A stretch of 43,876 bases of DNA from an uncultured Pelagibacteraceae bacterium. GTDB taxonomy: Bacteria; Pseudomonadota; Alphaproteobacteria; Pelagibacterales; Pelagibacteraceae. How positions within the stretch are numbered: position 1 is the first letter of the stretch; every line of letters begins with the position of its first letter. The notes beneath the pieces are model-generated. The model was not told where the DNA came from, searched no databases, and saw nothing but the letters and a program-made list of their open reading frames with translations. Made by a program: the position numbers and the translations under genes. The stretch is taken from positions 1-43,876 of the forward strand of contig CAJXBA010000009.1 of the NCBI GenBank assembly GCA_913050185.1, given 5' to 3'. Positions 7,873 to 17,416 of this stretch are shown here, piece after piece.

Positions 7873-10749
7873 ATGGTCAAAAAAATCGTTATTAAAGGGG
7901 CAAAAGAGCACAATTTAAAAAATATTTCGCTTGATATTCCGAAAGACAATTTCATTGTAATAACAGGCCTATCTGGATCAGGAAAATCATCTTTAGCATT
8001 TGACACTATTTACGCAGAGGGTCAAAGAAGGTATGTGGAAAGCCTTTCAGCTTACGCGAGGCAATTTTTAGACAAAATGAAAAAACCTAAAGTTGATTCA
8101 ATTGAAGGATTGAGTCCTGCTATTTCAATAGAACAAAAGAATACTCCCAAAAATCCTAGATCTACTGTCGCCACCGTTACTGAAATTTATGATTATATGC
8201 GAGTATTGTATGCAAGGACTGGCACTCCCTTTTCTCCATTTACAGGTAAACCTATTAAATCACAAAGTGTTGCAGAAATTGTTGACAAAATAAAAAAACT
8301 GCCAAAAAAAAATACTATTTATCTAATTTCACCCATTATTAGGGGTAGAAAAGGTGAATACAAAAAAGAAATAAAGGATTTTAAAAGAAGAGGTTTTCGA
8401 AGAATAAAAATTGATGGCATTTATTACAATATAGATGAAGTGCCTCAGTTAAACAAAAAAATAAAACATGATATATCAATTGTAGTTGATAGAATTATTA
8501 TAAATAACGAAATGGGAAATAGATTAGCCGAAAGTGTTGAAATGGCTCTTAATTTATCTGATGGATTGTTATTCGTTGAGTATGAAAATGAAACCCTTCC
8601 TAAAAAATTTAGAAAAATAGAAAAAATTATTTTTTCATCAAAATTTGCTTGTCCAGAAAGTGGTTTTACAATCGAAGAAATTGAACCAAGACTATTTTCT
8701 TTTAATAGTCCTTATGGTGCATGTGAAGAATGTGAAGGCATAGGATTAAATTTAAATGTAGATGCAAACTTAGTTGTTCCGAATAATAAAAAAAGTTTAG
8801 CTGATGGAGCTATTGAACCTTGGTCAAAAACAACTTCATTTTATTATGCTCAAACGTTAGCTTCTTTAGCTAAGTACTATAATTTTTCTTTAGATGAGCC
8901 GTGGAAAAAATTACCTCAAAAGATAAAAGATATAGTGCTTTACGGTTCTCATGATGATGAAATAAAATTTAATTATGACGATGGATATGAAAAATATACA
9001 ACTAATAAATCATTTGAGGGTGTAATTAATAATTTAGAACGAAGATACTTGGAAACAGAAAGTGAATGGAAAAGAGAAGAAATTTCCCAATATCAAAGTG
9101 AATCAGATTGTGAAAAATGCAAAGGAATGAGATTAAAAGATGAAGCTTTATGCGTAAAAATAGATAATTTAAATATTAGTGAAGTTACAAAAAAATCTAT
9201 ATTTGAAGCAAAAAAATGGTTCGAAAGCTTAAATAATACTTTGCCCGAAAAAGAAAAAAAAATTGCTCAGCATATTTTAAAAGAAATCAACGAAAGATTA
9301 GATTTTTTGCTCAATGTAGGTTTAGATTATTTAACATTATCAAGAGAATCTGGAACTCTATCTGGTGGAGAATCACAAAGAATAAGATTAGCTTCTCAAA
9401 TAGGATCGGGTTTAACCGGCGTACTATATGTTTTGGATGAACCTTCGATTGGTTTACATCAGAAAGACAATATCAAGTTAATTAATGCTTTAAAACGACT
9501 AAGAGATTTGGGTAATACAGTCATAGTAGTTGAGCATGATACTGAAACAATGCAAAATGCTGATCATATAATTGATCTTGGCCCCAGAGCTGGAAATGAA
9601 GGAGGGAATATTGTTGCGCAAGGAAATTTAAAAAAAATAATCGACAATGAGAATAGTATTACTGGAAACTATTTATCAAGAAAAATGAATATTTATGTTC
9701 CTAAAACAAGAAGACTAGCAAAAAACGAAAAATATTTAGAAATTTTAGGCGCCACTGGCCATAACTTAAAAAATATAAATCTCAAAGTACCACTAGGTAC
9801 ATTTACTTGTGTGGCAGGTGTGTCAGGTAGTGGCAAATCTACGTTAATACTGCATACTTTGTATAAAGCTTTAAATTTAATGTTAAATAATAATAAATCT
9901 AGAAAACTGCCAAAACCATTTAAAAGTTATAAGGGTATAGAAAGAATAGATAAAATTATAAATATAGATCAATCTCCTATAGGAAGAACACCAAGATCGA
10001 ATCCTGCTACTTATACAGGAGCTTTTGGACCGATAAGAGATTGGTTTGCAAATTTGCCTGAATCAAAATCACGCGGTTATAAAGTTGGAAGATTTTCATT
10101 TAATGTTAAAGGCGGAAGGTGTGAAGCTTGCGAAGGTGATGGTGTGATAACTTATGAAATGCATTTTTTGCCTGATGTATATATAGCCTGCGATGTGTGT
10201 AAAGGAAGTAGATATAATCGTGAAACTTTGGAAATCAAATACAAAAATAAAAATATAGCTGATATATTGAGTATGACGGTAGACGAAGGATGTGTTTTTT
10301 TTGAAAATATTCCTGCCATAAAAACTAAATTAGTTACTTTAAAAAAAGTCGGTCTTGGCTACATAAAAATAGGCCAACAAGCCACTACTCTATCTGGTGG
10401 TGAAGCGCAAAGAATAAAACTAGCCAAAGAATTATCTAAAAGATCAACGGGTAGAACCATGTACATTTTAGACGAACCAACCACAGGATTGCATGCTCAT
10501 GACATTAAAAAGCTATTAGAAATCCTACAAGCTTTTGTTGATCAAGGAAATACTGTTATTGTTATAGAACACAATTTAGATGTAATTAAAACGGCAGATT
10601 GGATAATTGATATGGGGCCAGAAGGAGGTATTAGGGGTGGCCAAATAATTGCTGAGGGTAATCCAGAACAAATATGTGATATACCTAACAGTTATACGGG
10701 AAATTTTTTAAAAAATGTTATCAATACAAAGCTTAAAATATCAGCTTAA
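7873..10749 (+). CDS. uvrA: Excinuclease ABC subunit A
   Basis: UvrA is the damage sensor of nucleotide excision repair and loads UvrB on lesions. The 958 residues carry two ABC ATPase modules. The first Walker A is at residues 32-40 (GLSGSGKSS) and the second around residue 650 (GVSGSGKST). Two LSGGE signatures and two Walker B motifs (LDEPSIGLH and LDEPTTGLH) are also present. The zinc modules include the C-E-x-C-E-G pair after FSFNSPYGA and the C-E-A-C-E-G/C-x-x-C pair in the second half. One Cys of the first module is Ser (CPESGF), as is common in alphaproteobacterial UvrA. It is divergent from ssb, and a puuD-like gene follows after 50 bases with its own candidate promoter. Confidence 0.98.
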   Translation: MVKKIVIKGAKEHNLKNISLDIPKDNFIVITGLSGSGKSSLAFDTIYAEGQRRYVESLSAYARQFLDKMKKPKVDSIEGLSPAISIEQKNTPKNPRSTVATVTEIYDYMRVLYARTGTPFSPFTGKPIKSQSVAEIVDKIKKLPKKNTIYLISPIIRGRKGEYKKEIKDFKRRGFRRIKIDGIYYNIDEVPQLNKKIKHDISIVVDRIIINNEMGNRLAESVEMALNLSDGLLFVEYENETLPKKFRKIEKIIFSSKFACPESGFTIEEIEPRLFSFNSPYGACEECEGIGLNLNVDANLVVPNNKKSLADGAIEPWSKTTSFYYAQTLASLAKYYNFSLDEPWKKLPQKIKDIVLYGSHDDEIKFNYDDGYEKYTTNKSFEGVINNLERRYLETESEWKREEISQYQSESDCEKCKGMRLKDEALCVKIDNLNISEVTKKSIFEAKKWFESLNNTLPEKEKKIAQHILKEINERLDFLLNVGLDYLTLSRESGTLSGGESQRIRLASQIGSGLTGVLYVLDEPSIGLHQKDNIKLINALKRLRDLGNTVIVVEHDTETMQNADHIIDLGPRAGNEGGNIVAQGNLKKIIDNENSITGNYLSRKMNIYVPKTRRLAKNEKYLEILGATGHNLKNINLKVPLGTFTCVAGVSGSGKSTLILHTLYKALNLMLNNNKSRKLPKPFKSYKGIERIDKIINIDQSPIGRTPRSNPATYTGAFGPIRDWFANLPESKSRGYKVGRFSFNVKGGRCEACEGDGVITYEMHFLPDVYIACDVCKGSRYNRETLEIKYKNKNIADILSMTVDEGCVFFENIPAIKTKLVTLKKVGLGYIKIGQQATTLSGGEAQRIKLAKELSKRSTGRTMYILDEPTTGLHAHDIKKLLEILQAFVDQGNTVIVIEHNLDVIKTADWIIDMGPEGGIRGGQIIAEGNPEQICDIPNSYTGNFLKNVINTKLKISA

Positions 10750-10774
10750 ATTTCATCATAAAAAGTGCTATAAT
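10746..10774 (+). promoter_or_regulatory. Candidate sigma-70 promoter for the puuD-like gene
   Basis: A perfect -10 hexamer TATAAT lies at 10769-10774. Seventeen bases upstream is TTAAAT at 10746-10751, which matches the -35 consensus at three of six positions. The motif sits in the 50-base gap between the uvrA stop and the next start, so the puuD-like gene may be transcribed independently of uvrA. In a genome this AT-rich chance matches are frequent, so confidence is moderate. Confidence 0.45.
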
Positions 10775-10799
10775 TAACTTGGGAGTTAGTTAAATTACG

Positions 10800-11402
10800 A
10801 TGATATCAATACTGCAATCACTAACAAAGACGATTCATTTATCAATAGTCCTTGCGATATTATTGTTTCTGGGATTATTTTTTGGTGGTGGAGATTGGGC
10901 TTTTGACCAATTGTTTTGGAGTTGGTTATTTAGATATTTACACGTTCTTGCAGGTGTTATGTGGATAGGCCTCCTCTGGTACTTAAATTTTGTTCAAATA
11001 CCAAGCATGCCAAAAATTCCTGATGATCAAAAACCGGCGATTGGTAAAGTAATAGCGCCAGCAGTACTTTTTTGGTTCAGATGGGCAGCGTTCGCTACCA
11101 TAGTTACCGGTTTAATAGTTGCTACTTTAAATGGTTACGCTCATCAAGCTTTGGCATTAGGAATTGGAAGTGGCGGAGGTAAAAACACTGCTATTGGTAT
11201 TGGAATGTGGTTGGGCCTAATTATGGCGTATAATGTTTGGTTTATAATTTGGCCAAATCAAAAAAAAGTACTGGGAATTATGGAAGTTACTCCAGAAGAA
11301 AAAGCTAAATCAGCAAAAACGGCAATGTTAACTTCTAGAATAAATACGTTATTGTCTCTACCAATGTTACTATCTATGGTAATAGCTCAAAACTTATATT
11401 AA
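10800..11402 (+). CDS. PuuD-like (urate hydroxylase N-terminal domain) membrane protein
   Basis: The 200-residue protein matches the membrane domain of the PuuD/DUF989 family. There are four to five hydrophobic segments, including one at about 15-30, LFRYLHVLAGVMWIGLLWYLNF at 44-65, one at 88-110, one at 133-153 and a C-terminal one. The His-containing HVLAGVMWIG and W-rich segments are characteristic of that family. Full-length PuuD ends in a cytochrome c domain; there is no CxxCH here, so this is the membrane domain alone. No other purine-degradation gene is in the window, so urate oxidation is not demonstrated. The stop overlaps the stop of secF by four bases on the opposite strand. Confidence 0.75.
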   Translation: MISILQSLTKTIHLSIVLAILLFLGLFFGGGDWAFDQLFWSWLFRYLHVLAGVMWIGLLWYLNFVQIPSMPKIPDDQKPAIGKVIAPAVLFWFRWAAFATIVTGLIVATLNGYAHQALALGIGSGGGKNTAIGIGMWLGLIMAYNVWFIIWPNQKKVLGIMEVTPEEKAKSAKTAMLTSRINTLLSLPMLLSMVIAQNLY

Positions 11403-12322
11403 TTATTTTCGACACTATCTTTATCTTTTAAGACAGTTTTTTGATTAACTTTTGTGTAATTTAAAATTGGAGTTGCGACAAATATTGAAGAATAAGTTCC
11501 AACAATAACTCCTATTATCATGGCAAAGGAAAAACCTTTTAGTATAGCACCACCAAATATATATATTGATAATAGAGCCAAAAGCGTGGTTACAGAGGTA
11601 ATTAAAGTCCTAGAAAGAGTTTCTTTGGTTGATGTATCTGAGATTTCGCTAATTGAAATTTTTGAAAACTTTCTTAAATTTTCCCTTATACGATCAAATA
11701 TTACCACTGTATCATTCATAGAATAACCAACTATGGTCAAAACGGCAGCCACAATAGATAAATTTACTTCATAAGATAAGAAAGAAAAAATTCCCACTGT
11801 TATAATGACATCATGAATTAATGCAGCGATAGCAGCTAAACTGAATTGCCATTCAAATCTTATCCAAATATAAATCAGCATAGCAGCCAAAGATAGACTG
11901 ATCGCTAAGAGACCCGCTTGAAGTAGTTCATTACTAACTTTAGGACCAACGTTCTCAACTCTTCTAAAATTCGCTTTAGTACCCAAATCAGCAGATAATT
12001 TTTCGTTAATCGTTTTTATGAAATTCTTATCGTCAGTTTTTGATATTTCAATTTTTACCAAAAAATCATTTTTTTTACCAAATTTTTTCACGGTAACGTC
12101 TCCCAAATTCATTTTTAAAAAAGATTGTCTAATTTCACCGATATTAACGTTTGTATTATCCGTTCTAATTTCTATCAAAGTTCCACCTTTAAAATCTACT
12201 CCAAGATTTAAACCTTTAAATAAAATAATAAAAACAGACAAAACTATTAAAATTAACGATAAAATGTTTAATTTTCTGTAATGATTTGTAAACAAAAAAT
12301 CTTGTGGTAATCTAATAATCAT
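11399..12322 (-). CDS. secF: Protein translocase subunit SecF
   Basis: SecF works with SecD and YajC at the SecYEG channel, using proton flow to pull secreted proteins across the inner membrane. The 307 residues show an N-terminal membrane segment, the GVDFKGGTLIEI strand, a small periplasmic domain and five further membrane segments. Conserved motifs are RFEWQFSLAAIAALIHDV and VGYSMNDTVVIFDRIREN. Its start overlaps the secD stop by four bases. The gene ends the long dgt-secF operon, convergent with the puuD-like gene. Confidence 0.97.
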   Translation of the reverse strand: MIIRLPQDFLFTNHYRKLNILSLILIVLSVFIILFKGLNLGVDFKGGTLIEIRTDNTNVNIGEIRQSFLKMNLGDVTVKKFGKKNDFLVKIEISKTDDKNFIKTINEKLSADLGTKANFRRVENVGPKVSNELLQAGLLAISLSLAAMLIYIWIRFEWQFSLAAIAALIHDVIITVGIFSFLSYEVNLSIVAAVLTIVGYSMNDTVVIFDRIRENLRKFSKISISEISDTSTKETLSRTLITSVTTLLALLSIYIFGGAILKGFSFAMIIGVIVGTYSSIFVATPILNYTKVNQKTVLKDKDSVENN

Positions 12323-13872
12323 ATAGAGATTTTTTTATCTTTGTTTTTCATTACATAAAAAGATGATAAATGGCGAGCAAAGAAATATACCGAAAATAAA
12401 GTTGTTATGATTCCTATTCCTAAAGTAACTGCAAAACCCTTAACTGGACCTGAGCCTAAGAAATAAAGTATAATCGCTGAAATCAATGTTGTTATATTTG
12501 CATCTAAGACCGCTGATTGTGCTCTTTTATAACCCATATCAAAAGCATGAATAATTGATTTTTCAGTTCTCATTTCTTCTTTTATTCTCTCATAAATTAA
12601 AACGTTAGCATCAACTGCCATACCTACAGTCAAGATAATTCCGGCTATTCCTGGCAAAGTCAAAGTAGCTTCTAAAATAGTTAACATACCTAAAAGTAGT
12701 AAAAGATTAATAATTAAAGCTGTGTTGGCTACGATTCCCAAAAATCTATATTTATACAGCATGTAGACTATAACCAATAAAAACCCTATCAATAAAGAAA
12801 TGGCACCTGATTTGATAGAGTCTTCTCCAAGATCTGGTCCAACCGTTCTTTCTTCAATAATATTTAGTGGTGCGGGAAGCGCACCGGATCGAAGAAGTAA
12901 TGCAAAATCACTTGCTGATTGAAGGGTAAAACTTCCAGAAATTTGTCCATTACCTCCTAATATTGGTTCCCTAATAACAGGAGCGCTAATGATTTTGTTA
13001 TCTAAAACTATAGCTAATCTTTTTCCCACGTTGTCTGTAGTCACTCTTCCAAATTTCATTGCACCCACTCTATCCAATGTAAAACTTACTACAGATTCAT
13101 TATTCAGATTATCAAATGTTGGTCGTGCATTAACCAAATTATCACCACTCATCATTACTCTTTTGCTAATTTTTAGTTGTTTTTCACTATCTTCGTAAGA
13201 CATTAATTCTGATCCAAAATCACTTTCATCATCTGACACTAATCTAAAAGTTAAATTAGCCGTTTTACCCAGCAAATTCTTTATGCGATTAGGATTATCC
13301 AGACCAGGAAGTTCAATTAAAATTCTATCATTACCTCTTCTAATAATAGTAGGTTCGTTAGTACCAACCTCATCTATTCTTTTTCTAACTATTATTAGAG
13401 ATTGCTCTAAGGCCGAACTTTTTATTTCTATAAACCCATATTTTGAATAACTTATCGTAACAAATGTTTCTTCAACAGAAAAATCCATTTCGTACGATCG
13501 ATATTGTTGAAAATAATTATTTATAAGATTCTTTTTATTTAAAAAAAACTCTTCAAATTTGCTAATCTCATTAACATCTAATTGAAAGCTTATTTTCTCA
13601 TTATTTAATTTTAAATTTTTGTATTTAATCTTTTCATCTTTTAGATATTTTCTTAATGATAAAACTTTATTTTGTAATTTTTGTTTTATTAATGGATGGG
13701 AATTGACCTCCAATAATAAATAAGATCCTCCTTGTAGATCTAATCCCAAATTAACTTTTTTTGAGAATAAAAATTTATCGTCAATATTTGTAAAATTGGT
13801 AAGTGAAAATAGAGTTAAAATTATAATTATAAAATATATTATAACTAATTTTATTTTAGAGAAATATAACAC
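12319..13872 (-). CDS. secD: Protein translocase subunit SecD
   Basis: SecD is the large partner of SecF in proton-driven late steps of protein export. The 517 residues carry an N-terminal membrane anchor, NLGLDLQGGSYLLLEV, a periplasmic region with VRKRIDEVGTNEP and RILIELPGLDNP, and the C-terminal membrane bundle with LTLPGIAGIILTVGMAVDANVLIYERIKEE. Translation appears to start at GTG (13872), nine bases after the yajC stop, because no in-frame ATG occurs before the membrane anchor. The GTG start may lower its yield relative to YajC. It overlaps secF by four bases. Confidence 0.96.
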   Translation of the reverse strand: MLYFSKIKLVIIYFIIIILTLFSLTNFTNIDDKFLFSKKVNLGLDLQGGSYLLLEVNSHPLIKQKLQNKVLSLRKYLKDEKIKYKNLKLNNEKISFQLDVNEISKFEEFFLNKKNLINNYFQQYRSYEMDFSVEETFVTISYSKYGFIEIKSSALEQSLIIVRKRIDEVGTNEPTIIRRGNDRILIELPGLDNPNRIKNLLGKTANLTFRLVSDDESDFGSELMSYEDSEKQLKISKRVMMSGDNLVNARPTFDNLNNESVVSFTLDRVGAMKFGRVTTDNVGKRLAIVLDNKIISAPVIREPILGGNGQISGSFTLQSASDFALLLRSGALPAPLNIIEERTVGPDLGEDSIKSGAISLLIGFLLVIVYMLYKYRFLGIVANTALIINLLLLLGMLTILEATLTLPGIAGIILTVGMAVDANVLIYERIKEEMRTEKSIIHAFDMGYKRAQSAVLDANITTLISAIILYFLGSGPVKGFAVTLGIGIITTLFSVYFFARHLSSFYVMKNKDKKISI

Positions 13873-13881
13873 AGGATATAA

Positions 13882-14166
13882 TTATTTTTTTGTTTCAGGC
13901 TTTTTAAGCAAACTCTGTATTGTTGATTGAACAACTTGAACAGTTACATTATCTGAAATCATTAAATCAATTTTATCATCACCAAGTATTCTTTCTACTT
14001 TGCCAACAATTCCACCTGAGGTAACCACTTCATCCCCTCTTTTTAAAGCAGAGACCATCAGTTTATGGTCCTTAACTTTTTTTTGCTGAGGTCTTATAAG
14101 GAAAAAATAAAAAATAACAAATATTAATATTAATGGTATAAATTGCGCAAAACCCGAACCAGACAT
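13882..14166 (-). CDS. yajC: SecDF-associated protein YajC
   Basis: YajC is the small accessory subunit of the SecDF complex. The 94-residue protein has one N-terminal membrane segment (about residues 8-24, FIPLILIFVIFYFFLIRP), then the family signature PQQKKVKDHKLMVSALKRGDEVVTSGGI and a soluble C-terminus rich in Lys. An AGGAG Shine-Dalgarno lies eight bases before the ATG, one of the strongest in the window. A 58-base gap separates it from serS, which carries a candidate promoter. Confidence 0.95.
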   Translation of the reverse strand: MSGSGFAQFIPLILIFVIFYFFLIRPQQKKVKDHKLMVSALKRGDEVVTSGGIVGKVERILGDDKIDLMISDNVTVQVVQSTIQSLLKKPETKK

Positions 14167-14191
14167 AATTCACTCCTAAATTTGTATTATG

Positions 14192-14220
14192 ATTATACTA
14201 ATTTAAAAAAATAAACAATT
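14192..14220 (-). promoter_or_regulatory. Candidate internal promoter for yajC-secDF
   Basis: On the minus strand a perfect TATAAT (14197-14192) lies 26 bases before the yajC start and about 10 bases before its AGGAG. Upstream spacing places a weak AATTGT or TTGTTT at the -35 position. The gap between serS and yajC (14167-14224) is one of the few sizeable breaks in this otherwise overlapping operon, so separate control of the Sec genes is plausible. AT-richness limits the certainty. Confidence 0.4.
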
Positions 14221-14224
14221 AAAA

Positions 14225-15478
14225 TTATCCTAAACGCTCTTCACCATGCATGTAAGATCTTAGAACTTCTGGGATTACTATTGTTCTGTCTTTTTGTTGA
14301 TAATTTTCCATTATAGCTATTAAGGTTCTTCCGACAGCCAATCCCGACCCATTCAATGTTCCCAAAAAATCAGTTCCATTTTTTTCGTTTTTAAATCTAG
14401 CCATCATTCTTCTTGCTTGAAATTGACCGCATGAAGAGCAGCTTGAAATTTCACGAAATTTATTTTCGGAAGGTATCCAAACCTCCAAATCATATGTCTT
14501 TTCAGCGCTAAACCCCATATCACCTGTTGATAACAAAATTTGTCTATAAGGAAGTTTTAATTTATTTAAAATATTTTGCGCACAATTTGTCATTCTTTCT
14601 AATTCTTCTGAACATTTCTTTGGTTCAACAATACTGACAAGCTCAACTTTGTAAAATTGATGTTGTCTCATCATTCCTTTAGTATCTTTTCCATAACTGC
14701 CTGCTTCTTTTCTAAAACAAGCAGTTGAAGCAACCAATCTTAGAGGCAATTTATTTTTATCTATAAAAGATTCTCTAACTATATTTGTTAATATGACTTC
14801 GGCAGTTGGTATAAGGAATTTTTTAGATTTTTCATCATCCAATTTAATTTCAAATTGGTCACTCTCAAATTTTGGAAGTTGGCCAGTTCCATACATAACA
14901 TCTTCGTTAACTATTAACGGTGGTGATATTTCTTGATAACCAAATTCTTTTGTATGGCAATCAAGCATAAAATTAGAAATGGCTCTTTCAAGTAAAGCCA
15001 ATTTATCTTTCAAAAAAACAAATCGTGCACCAGAAGTTTTTCTTGCAATATCAAAATCCATCAAATCAAGCTTTTTGCCAATATCGTAGTGTGACAATGG
15101 TTTAAATTTAAATTCGGTAATTTCTCCAACTTTCTTCAACTCTTTATTATAAGTTTCGTCTTTACCAATAGGTACATCATCTAAAGCTATATTTGGCAGG
15201 GAACTAAGTGTAGCTTCAATTTCATTTTCAATTTTCATTTGAAATTTCTCAAGTTGTGCAATTTCTTTTGATATTTCTTTTGATCTTGAAAATTGACTTT
15301 CGTCCTGTTTTCTTGAGATCATTTTTTTTTCTTGTTCAAGTTTTTCTTTACTTTGAATCAATTCCCTATTTTTTTTATCTAAATTTAATAAGTTTTTTAA
15401 ATTAATATCTGTATTTCTGTTAGTAAATTTTCTTAAATAATAATCAGGATCTTTCCTTATAGACTTTATATTATGCAT
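14225..15478 (-). CDS. serS: Seryl-tRNA synthetase
   Basis: SerS charges tRNA-Ser with serine through a seryl-adenylate. The 417 residues have the N-terminal antiparallel coiled-coil arm (about 30-105, rich in Lys/Glu) that grips the long variable arm of tRNA-Ser. The class II core follows, with motif 2 (CFRKEAGSYGKDTKGMMRQHQF) and motif 3 (NGSGLAVGRTLIAIMEN). The ATG overlaps the tatC stop by eight bases, so translation is probably coupled. The tat-serS neighbourhood is typical for alphaproteobacteria. Confidence 0.97.
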   Translation of the reverse strand: MHNIKSIRKDPDYYLRKFTNRNTDINLKNLLNLDKKNRELIQSKEKLEQEKKMISRKQDESQFSRSKEISKEIAQLEKFQMKIENEIEATLSSLPNIALDDVPIGKDETYNKELKKVGEITEFKFKPLSHYDIGKKLDLMDFDIARKTSGARFVFLKDKLALLERAISNFMLDCHTKEFGYQEISPPLIVNEDVMYGTGQLPKFESDQFEIKLDDEKSKKFLIPTAEVILTNIVRESFIDKNKLPLRLVASTACFRKEAGSYGKDTKGMMRQHQFYKVELVSIVEPKKCSEELERMTNCAQNILNKLKLPYRQILLSTGDMGFSAEKTYDLEVWIPSENKFREISSCSSCGQFQARRMMARFKNEKNGTDFLGTLNGSGLAVGRTLIAIMENYQQKDRTIVIPEVLRSYMHGEERLG

Positions 15479-16235
15479 CTTTTCTCTTTTTTTCTATAAT
15501 CTTGACTGACAATATAGATAATTCATAAAGAATTAACAAAGGTATTCCCAGACCTATTTGTGTAATTGGATCTGGAGGAGTTAGTATAGCTGCTACCGCA
15601 AAAATAATTACGATAACATATTTTCTTCTTTTTTTTAAATATTCAGAATCTATAAAACCAACTCTGGCTAAAAGACTTAATAATACTGGCAACTGAAAAC
15701 TAATGCCAAATGCAAAAATAAGTCTCATAATAAGAGATAAATATTCATTTACCTTTGCTTCCAATTGTATGGGTAAACTATTAATTTCAGCCACGGTTTC
15801 AAAACTAAGAAAAAATTTTATAGCCAGAGGCATTACCAAATAATATACCAGCAAACCTCCCATAAGAAATAATGTTGGAGTAGCAATTAAATACGGTAAC
15901 AAAGCTTTTTTTTCATTTTTATACAAACCAGGCGCAATAAATTTCCATATTTGTGTTAATATTATTGGACTTGTGACAAACAGTGATGTGAAAAAAGCAA
16001 CTTTTAAATAAGTAATAAAAGTTTCATGTAGGGCTGTAAATATTAATCTTCTGTTGAGCTCATCTCCTCTAACAGCATCAGCATAAGGTTCGACTAAAAA
16101 GCGATAAATATTTTCTGCAAAAAAATAACAAATTATAAAAAAAATGAATAAATATACAATAGACTTAACCAATCTTGATCTTAACTCGGTGAAGTGTTCA
16201 ACGAAGCTGCCCTGGCTTTTTGTTTCATCATTCAT
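15471..16235 (-). CDS. tatC: Twin-arginine translocase subunit TatC
   Basis: TatC is the receptor subunit of the Tat system, which exports folded proteins carrying a twin-arginine signal. The 254 residues show six membrane segments and the conserved cytoplasmic N-terminal FVEHFTELRSRL (Glu/Arg-containing) motif. FTALHETFITYLKVAFFTSLF and the late FAVAAILTPPDPITQ loop are also typical. The start overlaps the tatB stop by eight bases and its own stop overlaps serS, making a tightly packed tatABC-serS block. Confidence 0.97.
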   Translation of the reverse strand: MNDETKSQGSFVEHFTELRSRLVKSIVYLFIFFIICYFFAENIYRFLVEPYADAVRGDELNRRLIFTALHETFITYLKVAFFTSLFVTSPIILTQIWKFIAPGLYKNEKKALLPYLIATPTLFLMGGLLVYYLVMPLAIKFFLSFETVAEINSLPIQLEAKVNEYLSLIMRLIFAFGISFQLPVLLSLLARVGFIDSEYLKKRRKYVIVIIFAVAAILTPPDPITQIGLGIPLLILYELSILSVKIIEKKRKDA

Positions 16236-16464
16236 CTTTTTTTTTATCTTTATTGTTATTTGAATATTTTTTTTCTACAGAAATTTCATCTTCTACGGTA
16301 TTTTTCATATCCGTTACATCTTTTTGAATTTCATTAAAATATCTTTTTATAGATCCGATCCAGGCACCCATTTTTTTTAACATTACTGGAAAGTCTTTAG
16401 GTCCGATAATTAATATTGCTAAAATAACTACAATTAGTATTTCAAACCATCCAATTTGTGGCAT
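16228..16464 (-). CDS. tatB: Sec-independent translocase subunit TatB
   Basis: TatB forms the receptor with TatC for twin-arginine substrates. The 78-residue protein has an N-terminal membrane helix starting with the TatB-type MPQIGWFEILIVVILAILIIGPKDFP, a Pro-containing hinge and an amphipathic helix (LKKMGAWIGSIKRYFNE), then a charged tail of Lys/Asn/Asp. Glu8 in the membrane helix and GPKDFP distinguish it from TatA. It is shorter than many TatB proteins, in line with a compact genome. It lies six bases after tatA. Confidence 0.93.
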   Translation of the reverse strand: MPQIGWFEILIVVILAILIIGPKDFPVMLKKMGAWIGSIKRYFNEIQKDVTDMKNTVEDEISVEKKYSNNNKDKKKDE

Positions 16465-16470
16465 TGTATA

Positions 16471-16683
16471 CTATTTATTCTCAGAATTTTGATCTTTGTT
16501 TGATGTATCTTCAGATGTTGATGTTGATGTTGATGTTGATTGATCGGGGTTATCTGACATGCCTTTTTTGAAACTTTTTATTCCCTTCGCTACATCTCCC
16601 ATCAAAGAAGATATTTTGCCTCTTCCAAAGAGAAGAACTACCAACACGACAACTATTGCTATTTGCCAAAAACCTATGCTCAT
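16471..16683 (-). CDS. tatA: Sec-independent translocase subunit TatA
   Basis: TatA oligomerises to form the passage for folded twin-arginine substrates. The 70 residues begin with [25 protein letters not shown], the membrane helix and FGRGK hinge of the family, followed by the amphipathic helix [13 protein letters not shown]. The tail is low complexity with an (ST)4 tract encoded by a 6-base tandem repeat, and ends in Asn/Lys/Glu. It follows scpB by 43 bases, and the tatB ATG comes six bases later. Confidence 0.95.
   Translation of the reverse strand: MSIGFWQIAIVVVLVVLLFGRGKISSLMGDVAKGIKSFKKGMSDNPDQSTSTSTSTSEDTSNKDQNSENK
16514..16537. repeat. Four tandem copies of GATGTT inside tatA
   Basis: Four perfect copies of GATGTT lie in the 3' part of tatA, with a partial fifth (GAT) following. 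On the coding strand they read TCA ACA and encode the alternating Ser-Thr tail. Because the unit is six bases long, gain or loss of copies by slippage keeps the frame and only lengthens or shortens the disordered tail. Confidence 0.9.
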
Positions 16684-16726
16684 GATTAATTTATATACAA
16701 TTTTTTAAGTTTGTTAAAGAATTCTT

Positions 16727-17416
16727 TTACTCTTCTTCAGATTTAAGTGTTCGGCTGAGCATATCGTCGATATTAGAATATATATCCTCTTTCTTTTCAA
16801 TATTTTGTTCTTTCATAAATTTGTCAGTTCCGAAAATCGAAGGATCAACTCTTCCACTATCGATTAATCCTGCAGAAGTAAGTTCTTCAATATTAGGCAA
16901 ATCTGATAATTTTTGAAGATTGAAATGGCTAAGGAATTCATCTGTAGTAACATATTGAATAGGCTTTCCTGGAACATTTTTTCTTCCAGCGGGTCTAACC
17001 CAGTTGAGTTTTAATAGTATTTCTAAAGTTCCTGAGGCAAAAGTTACACCTCTTATTTCTTCTATCTCGGACCTTGTTGCTGGTTGTTGATAGACGATTA
17101 TTGCTAGAGTTTCTATGGCAGCCTTAGATAATTTTTTTTGATAAGATTTATGTAAATTCATTAATTGAGAAAGATTTGAAGCTGTTCTAAAAGACCATTT
17201 GTTTGCAATACAAACTAAATTAATTCCTCTATTTTTATATTGAATGACAAGAGATTCTAAAATTTTAGGAACATTAGCTTTTATTTTCATTCTTTCTTCT
17301 ATGCTTTTAAGATCAAGAGGTTCTTCGGCAGCAAATAAAACCGCCTCAACTTGTCTTTCGGATTCATTTATGCCAGATGGAAATTTCAAAATTTTAGAAT
17401 CTCTTTTATTATTCAT
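16727..17416 (-). CDS. scpB: Segregation and condensation protein B
   Basis: ScpB is the kleisin-binding partner in the SMC-ScpAB complex that condenses and segregates the chromosome. The 229 residues contain two winged-helix domains with the family signature AAIETLAIIVYQQPATRSEIEEIRGV, followed by LLKLNWVRPAGRKNVPGKPIQYVTT. The C-terminal 40 residues are acidic and probably unstructured. The ATG overlaps the scpA stop by four bases, as is usual for this pair. Confidence 0.96.
   Translation of the reverse strand: MNNKRDSKILKFPSGINESERQVEAVLFAAEEPLDLKSIEERMKIKANVPKILESLVIQYKNRGINLVCIANKWSFRTASNLSQLMNLHKSYQKKLSKAAIETLAIIVYQQPATRSEIEEIRGVTFASGTLEILLKLNWVRPAGRKNVPGKPIQYVTTDEFLSHFNLQKLSDLPNIEELTSAGLIDSGRVDPSIFGTDKFMKEQNIEKKEDIYSNIDDMLSRTLKSEEE

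Noticed and set aside
8650-8665. One zinc Cys of UvrA replaced by Ser (CPESGF)
   Set aside because: The CPxSGF form is common among alphaproteobacterial UvrA proteins, so it is not a defect of this gene.
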